Below, in pieces: positions 60,561 to 64,000 of a stretch of 64,000 nt of DNA. The stretch is from Weeksellaceae bacterium (GTDB lineage Bacteria > Bacteroidota > Bacteroidia > Flavobacteriales > Weeksellaceae): the NCBI GenBank assembly GCA_949788275.1, contig OX460916.1:310001-374000 (forward strand), read 5' to 3'. The notes below the pieces were generated by a model that saw nothing but the letters and a program-made list of their open reading frames with translations, was not told where the DNA came from and did not search any database. The position numbers and the translations under genes were made by a program. Each line of letters begins with the position of its first letter. Positions within the stretch are counted from its first letter, which is position 1.

Positions 60561-60595
60561 AAGCCTTTCTCATTTGCGTGAGAAAGGCTTTTTTT
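60561..60595 (+). terminator. ilv attenuator 2
   Basis: AAGCCTTTCTCA, TTTGCG loop, TGAGAAAGGCTT and T tract, 33 nt before ilvE. AGCCT of the 5' arm (60562-60566) can pair with AGGCT (60539-60543), which overlaps the segment paired by GTCAGC, so the folds exclude each other. Confidence 0.88.
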
Positions 60596-60627
60596 ATGCA
60601 TTAAAATAAAAATTATAAAACACTTCT

Positions 60628-61518
60628 ATGTATTACAACGAGAACACAGTGATTTTTCTAGATGGAAAATTCATTAAAGAAAATGAAACATCTAACAGCT
60701 TATACAGCCAAACCTTGCATTATGGGTATGGAGCTTTTGAAGGGATTCGCTCCTATGAAACCATCAACGGCTGTCGCTTATTTAAACCAGATGAACATTA
60801 TCAACGATTGAAGAAGTCTTGTGAATTGGTTGGCATTCCTTTTAATTATTCCGTAGATCAATTGACAACGCTGACATATGAGTTGTTAGAAATGAACGGA
60901 TTAACCAATGCTTATATTCGACCATTGGTTTTCTGTGATCCGAATATGAGCCTAACGAAACCAAATAATGTATCATTAATGATTTGTGCATGGGAATGGG
61001 GGGCTTATTTGGGCGACAAGCAATTACGTTTGAGTTTATCTTCTTTCTGTAGACCTCATCCAAGATCAATGAAAATTGAAGCGAAAATCTGTGGGCATTA
61101 TATTAATTCAATTTTGGCAACAACCGAAGCCAAAGAAAAAGGATTTGATGAAGCATTGTTGTTAGATTCGGATGGTTTTTTAGCGGAAGGACCGGGTGCT
61201 AATCTGTTTTTCGAAAAAAACGGAAAATTGTTTACACCACAAACAGGGAATATTTTACCCGGAATTACGCGTTCAACGGTACTTGAATTAGCCCGTGAAA
61301 AAGGAATTGATGTGGAAATCGGTCACTTTACCCTTACGGATTTAACAAATGCGGATCACGCATTTTATTGCGGTACTGCTGCTGAGATTGTTGGAATTGA
61401 ATCCTTGGACGAATTTGTCTTTCCAACCTCATGGGAGAATTCATTGGCGAAACAACTTTCTGCAATGTATTCGGCTCTTGTTTATGAAAAGATCCCATTG
61501 GAAACATCGAAGTGTTGA
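60628..61518 (+). CDS. ilvE: branched-chain amino-acid aminotransferase
   Basis: 296 residues of PLP fold type [18 protein letters not shown], the lysine region [39 protein letters not shown] and [14 protein letters not shown] are the BCAT motifs. It performs the last step of Ile, Val and Leu synthesis. First gene of the operon behind both attenuators; ilvD starts 2 nt after its stop. Confidence 0.94.
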   Translation: MYYNENTVIFLDGKFIKENETSNSLYSQTLHYGYGAFEGIRSYETINGCRLFKPDEHYQRLKKSCELVGIPFNYSVDQLTTLTYELLEMNGLTNAYIRPLVFCDPNMSLTKPNNVSLMICAWEWGAYLGDKQLRLSLSSFCRPHPRSMKIEAKICGHYINSILATTEAKEKGFDEALLLDSDGFLAEGPGANLFFEKNGKLFTPQTGNILPGITRSTVLELAREKGIDVEIGHFTLTDLTNADHAFYCGTAAEIVGIESLDEFVFPTSWENSLAKQLSAMYSALVYEKIPLETSKC

Positions 61519-61520
61519 TT

Positions 61521-63227
61521 ATGAAGGAATTAAACACATACAGTAAAACGATTACCCAAGACGATACTCAACCTGCAGCCCAAGCGATGTTATATGGGAT
61601 CGGTTTGACCGAAGAGGATATGCATAAAGCTCAAGTTGGGATTGTGAGTATGGGGTATGAGGGGAATACGTGTAATATGCATTTAAATGATTTATCTAAA
61701 ACGGTTAAAGAAGGGGTTATCGCTGAGGATTTAGTGGGGTTGATTTTTCATACGATTGGAGTAAGTGATGGAATCTCAAATGGAACTGATGGTATGCGCT
61801 TTTCTTTAGTTTCTAGAGATTTAATAGCCGACTCAATTGAGACCGTTGTAAGTGCTCAATGGTATGATGCAGTGGTTGCTGTACCGGGATGTGATAAAAA
61901 TATGCCTGGGGCAATTATGGCAATGGGGCGACTTAACCGTCCAGCACTCATGGTTTATGGAGGGAGTATTCACTCGGGCAAGTGGAAGGGGGAGTCCCTG
62001 AATATCGTTTCCGCTTTTGAAGCCGTAGGTCAACGTATGAATCAAACCCTGTCGGTTGAAAATTTTAAAGGGATTATTAAAAATGCTTGTCCAGGTGCAG
62101 GGGCCTGTGGAGGAATGTATACGGCAAATACGATGGCTTCTGCTATAGAGGCCTTAGGTATGAGCTTACCATTTAGTTCTTCAAATCCAGCTTTAAGTGA
62201 ATCAAAACAAAAAGAGTGTTTAGCCGCAGGAAAAGCCATCAAGCATTTATTAGAAAACGATATAAAACCGCGGGATATCATGACGAAGAAGGCATTTGAA
62301 AATGCCATAACCCTTGTTACTGTATTGGGAGGGTCAACCAATGCTGTTTTGCATTTAATTGCTATGGCGCATTCAGTAGATATCGAACTTACACTAGAAG
62401 ATTTTCAACGGATAAGCGATTCAGTTCCTGTTTTAGCAGATTTAAAACCCAGTGGTCAATATTTGATGGAAGATTTACATCAAGCTGGTGGAGTACCTGC
62501 TGTTCTGAAGTATTTACTTCAACATAATTTAATACATGGAGATTGCTTAACCGTTACAGGAAAGACACTGCGAGAAAATTTAATTGAAATTCCTGACTTA
62601 ATGGAAGGTCAAAAGATCATTTTACCTTTAGCTAATCCTTTAAAAGACAATGGTCATTTACAAATTCTCTATGGCAATTTAGCGCAAGGAGGAAGTGTTG
62701 CAAAAATTAGTGGCCAGGAAGGCGAATACTTTGAAGGTAATGCGAATGTTTTCGATGATGAATTCTCGGTGATCGAGGCCGTTAAAAATGGGGCTATTGT
62801 GTCAGGGGATGTTGTGGTTATTCGTTATTGTGGGCCTAAAGGAGGACCTGGAATGCCTGAAATGTTAAAACCAACTTCCGCCATTATGGGGGCCGGCCTA
62901 GGAAAAGAAGTCGCATTAATTACGGACGGACGATTCTCAGGAGGTTCTCACGGATTTGTTGTGGGGCATATAACACCAGAAGCCTATGATGGAGGAGCCA
63001 TTGCCTTGGTTGAAAATGGAGATCGGATAGCCATTGATACGAACAATAACACCATAATGGTGCATTTAACAGCAGAAGAATTACAGACGAGGAAATCGGC
63101 ATGGAAACAACCTGTTCTAAAAGCGCAAAAGGGAATTCTCTATAAGTACGCTCAGTGTGTATCGGATGCGTCAACAGGATGTATAACCGACAATCATTCT
63201 AAAACAATAAACGATGAGAGAAACTAG
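61521..63227 (+). CDS. ilvD: dihydroxy-acid dehydratase
   Basis: 568 residues from the ATG at 61521; an in-frame GTG at 61512 overlaps ilvE. Iron-sulfur ligands in [21 protein letters not shown] and [26 protein letters not shown] and the C-terminal [16 protein letters not shown] motif are present. It makes the 2-oxo acids of Ile and Val. The 3' end overlaps ilvB by 14 bp. Confidence 0.95.
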   Translation: MKELNTYSKTITQDDTQPAAQAMLYGIGLTEEDMHKAQVGIVSMGYEGNTCNMHLNDLSKTVKEGVIAEDLVGLIFHTIGVSDGISNGTDGMRFSLVSRDLIADSIETVVSAQWYDAVVAVPGCDKNMPGAIMAMGRLNRPALMVYGGSIHSGKWKGESLNIVSAFEAVGQRMNQTLSVENFKGIIKNACPGAGACGGMYTANTMASAIEALGMSLPFSSSNPALSESKQKECLAAGKAIKHLLENDIKPRDIMTKKAFENAITLVTVLGGSTNAVLHLIAMAHSVDIELTLEDFQRISDSVPVLADLKPSGQYLMEDLHQAGGVPAVLKYLLQHNLIHGDCLTVTGKTLRENLIEIPDLMEGQKIILPLANPLKDNGHLQILYGNLAQGGSVAKISGQEGEYFEGNANVFDDEFSVIEAVKNGAIVSGDVVVIRYCGPKGGPGMPEMLKPTSAIMGAGLGKEVALITDGRFSGGSHGFVVGHITPEAYDGGAIALVENGDRIAIDTNNNTIMVHLTAEELQTRKSAWKQPVLKAQKGILYKYAQCVSDASTGCITDNHSKTINDERN

Positions 63228-64000
63228 AATTACGGGGGCAAAAGCAGTACTGGAAAGCTTAATCCATGAAAGAGTAACGCAGGTTTTTGGTTATCCTGGC
63301 GGAGCCATCATGCCCATTTATGATGCTTTATACGATTACGATACCCGTTTAAATCATACACTTGTACGTCACGAGCAAGGAGCCATACATGCAGCACAAG
63401 GTTATGCTCGTGCTTCGGGAAAGGTGGGCGTAGTATTCGCTACCTCTGGTCCTGGTGCTACTAATTTAATAACGGGTTTAGCCGATGCCTTAATTGATTC
63501 TACCCCATTGGTGTGTATTACGGGACAAGTGGCATCTCACTTATTAGGGACCGATGCCTTTCAGGAAAGTGATGTAATTGCTTTGTCTACTGCTGTTACT
63601 AAATGGAATATTCAAGTTACAGAAGTGGAAGCATTAGCCGATGCTCTTGCCAAAGCATTTTATATTGCACGTTCTGGTCGTCCAGGTCCCGTATTGATCG
63701 ATATCACGAAAGATGTACAATTTGCCTTGGTAGATTGGCTGTATACACCTTGTGAGTTCATTAAAAGTTATCGCCCTGAACCCGTGATGAATAGAGGTGT
63801 GTTGGAAGCAGCATCGCTCTGTATCAATCAAGCTAAGAAACCCATGCTTTTAATAGGACAGGGCGTTATTTTATCCCAAGGCGAAGTAGAATTGATAGCT
63901 TTTGTTGAAAAGTCAGGTATCCCGGTTGCATCAACTCTTTTAGGACTAGGCGCTTTTCCTCAACATCACGACTTATATATAGGTATGTTAGGTATGCATG
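63214..64000 (+). CDS. ilvB: acetolactate synthase large subunit (cut by window edge)
   Basis: 262 residues visible. ThDP-enzyme N-terminal domain: [18 protein letters not shown], catalytic Glu in [46 protein letters not shown] and AFQESDV. It condenses pyruvate to acetolactate or acetohydroxybutyrate. The start codon lies inside ilvD (14-bp overlap), implying coupled translation. ilvN and ilvC are expected downstream, outside the window. Confidence 0.95.
   Translation, partial: MRETRITGAKAVLESLIHERVTQVFGYPGGAIMPIYDALYDYDTRLNHTLVRHEQGAIHAAQGYARASGKVGVVFATSGPGATNLITGLADALIDSTPLVCITGQVASHLLGTDAFQESDVIALSTAVTKWNIQVTEVEALADALAKAFYIARSGRPGPVLIDITKDVQFALVDWLYTPCEFIKSYRPEPVMNRGVLEAASLCINQAKKPMLLIGQGVILSQGEVELIAFVEKSGIPVASTLLGLGAFPQHHDLYIGMLGMH

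Noticed and set aside
60300-60627. T-box riboswitch before ilvE
   Set aside because: No T-box sequence or specifier stem is visible; two leader ORFs rich in Ile/Val explain the terminators better.

Overview
The window reads as chromosomal DNA of a flavobacterium (phylum Bacteroidota, class Flavobacteriia; genus not determinable from sequence alone). Evidence: promoters of the Bacteroidota type (TAnnTTTG -7 box) before many genes and tRNAs, almost no Shine-Dalgarno sequences, bacillithiol synthase BshA, DUF4136, DUF4920, DUF4421 and NamZ families, a ribosomal protein bTHX gene, a fused CzcA-CzcC pump and menaquinone synthesis. Base composition is AT-rich and fairly even. I see no prophage, insertion sequence, CRISPR array or rRNA.

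Layout. 1-5.6 kb: an oligopeptide-type ABC substrate-binding lipoprotein (cut by the left edge), mtaB, two envelope proteins, terC. 5.7-16.2 kb: a NagZ-like glycosidase fused to a serine hydrolase, bshA, lon, pncB, an FKBP lipoprotein, an S4 RNA-binding protein, aroK and a lipoprotein. 16.4-19.1 kb: five tandem tRNA-Lys genes, then typA. 19.2-23.8 kb: a gene-poor accessory stretch with a MarR-type regulator and a short fragment resembling its N-terminus, two secreted proteins sharing one N-terminal domain, iterated AGTAT-like repeats before two promoters, and a roughly 580 nt transcribed-looking stretch without a convincing ORF. 23.9-34.7 kb: NUDIX/SRPBCC pair, DUF4920, namZ, an FtsX-like permease, a cystathionine-beta-synthase-like enzyme, lptB, a divergent hxlR/MFS pair, small genes including bTHX. 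34.7-45.3 kb: sbcD-sbcC and a heavy-metal efflux operon. 45.4-56.3 kb: beta-repeat protein, carbonic anhydrase, acetyltransferase, DUF4421, the ribB-crp-SIP cluster, menB, CBS protein, quinone reductase, LuxE/PaaK-like protein, Na/Pi symporter. 56.6-57.0 kb: two tRNA-Thr/tRNA-Tyr pairs. 57.0-60.0 kb: mtnN, a 32-residue membrane peptide, YceI lipoprotein, TlpA thioredoxin. 60.3-64.0 kb: a branched-chain amino-acid operon (ilvE-ilvD-ilvB, cut by the right edge).

Most notable: (i) the ilv operon is preceded by two successive leader peptides rich in Ile/Val, each followed by its own intrinsic terminator and each with plausible mutually exclusive pairings, i.e. a tandem attenuator; (ii) five copies of a structured repeat of 87-141 nt, all in the same orientation as the gene just upstream, with compensatory changes in its stems; (iii) three FNR-type palindromes about 37 nt upstream of the end of a -7 box, one set inside the cluster that encodes an FNR-like regulator; (iv) helically phased AGTAT repeats upstream of two promoters in the accessory stretch; (v) several genes whose -7 box ends only 4-5 nt before the start codon, implying leaderless mRNAs.

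All functions are assigned from reading motifs and family resemblance; no database search was possible.
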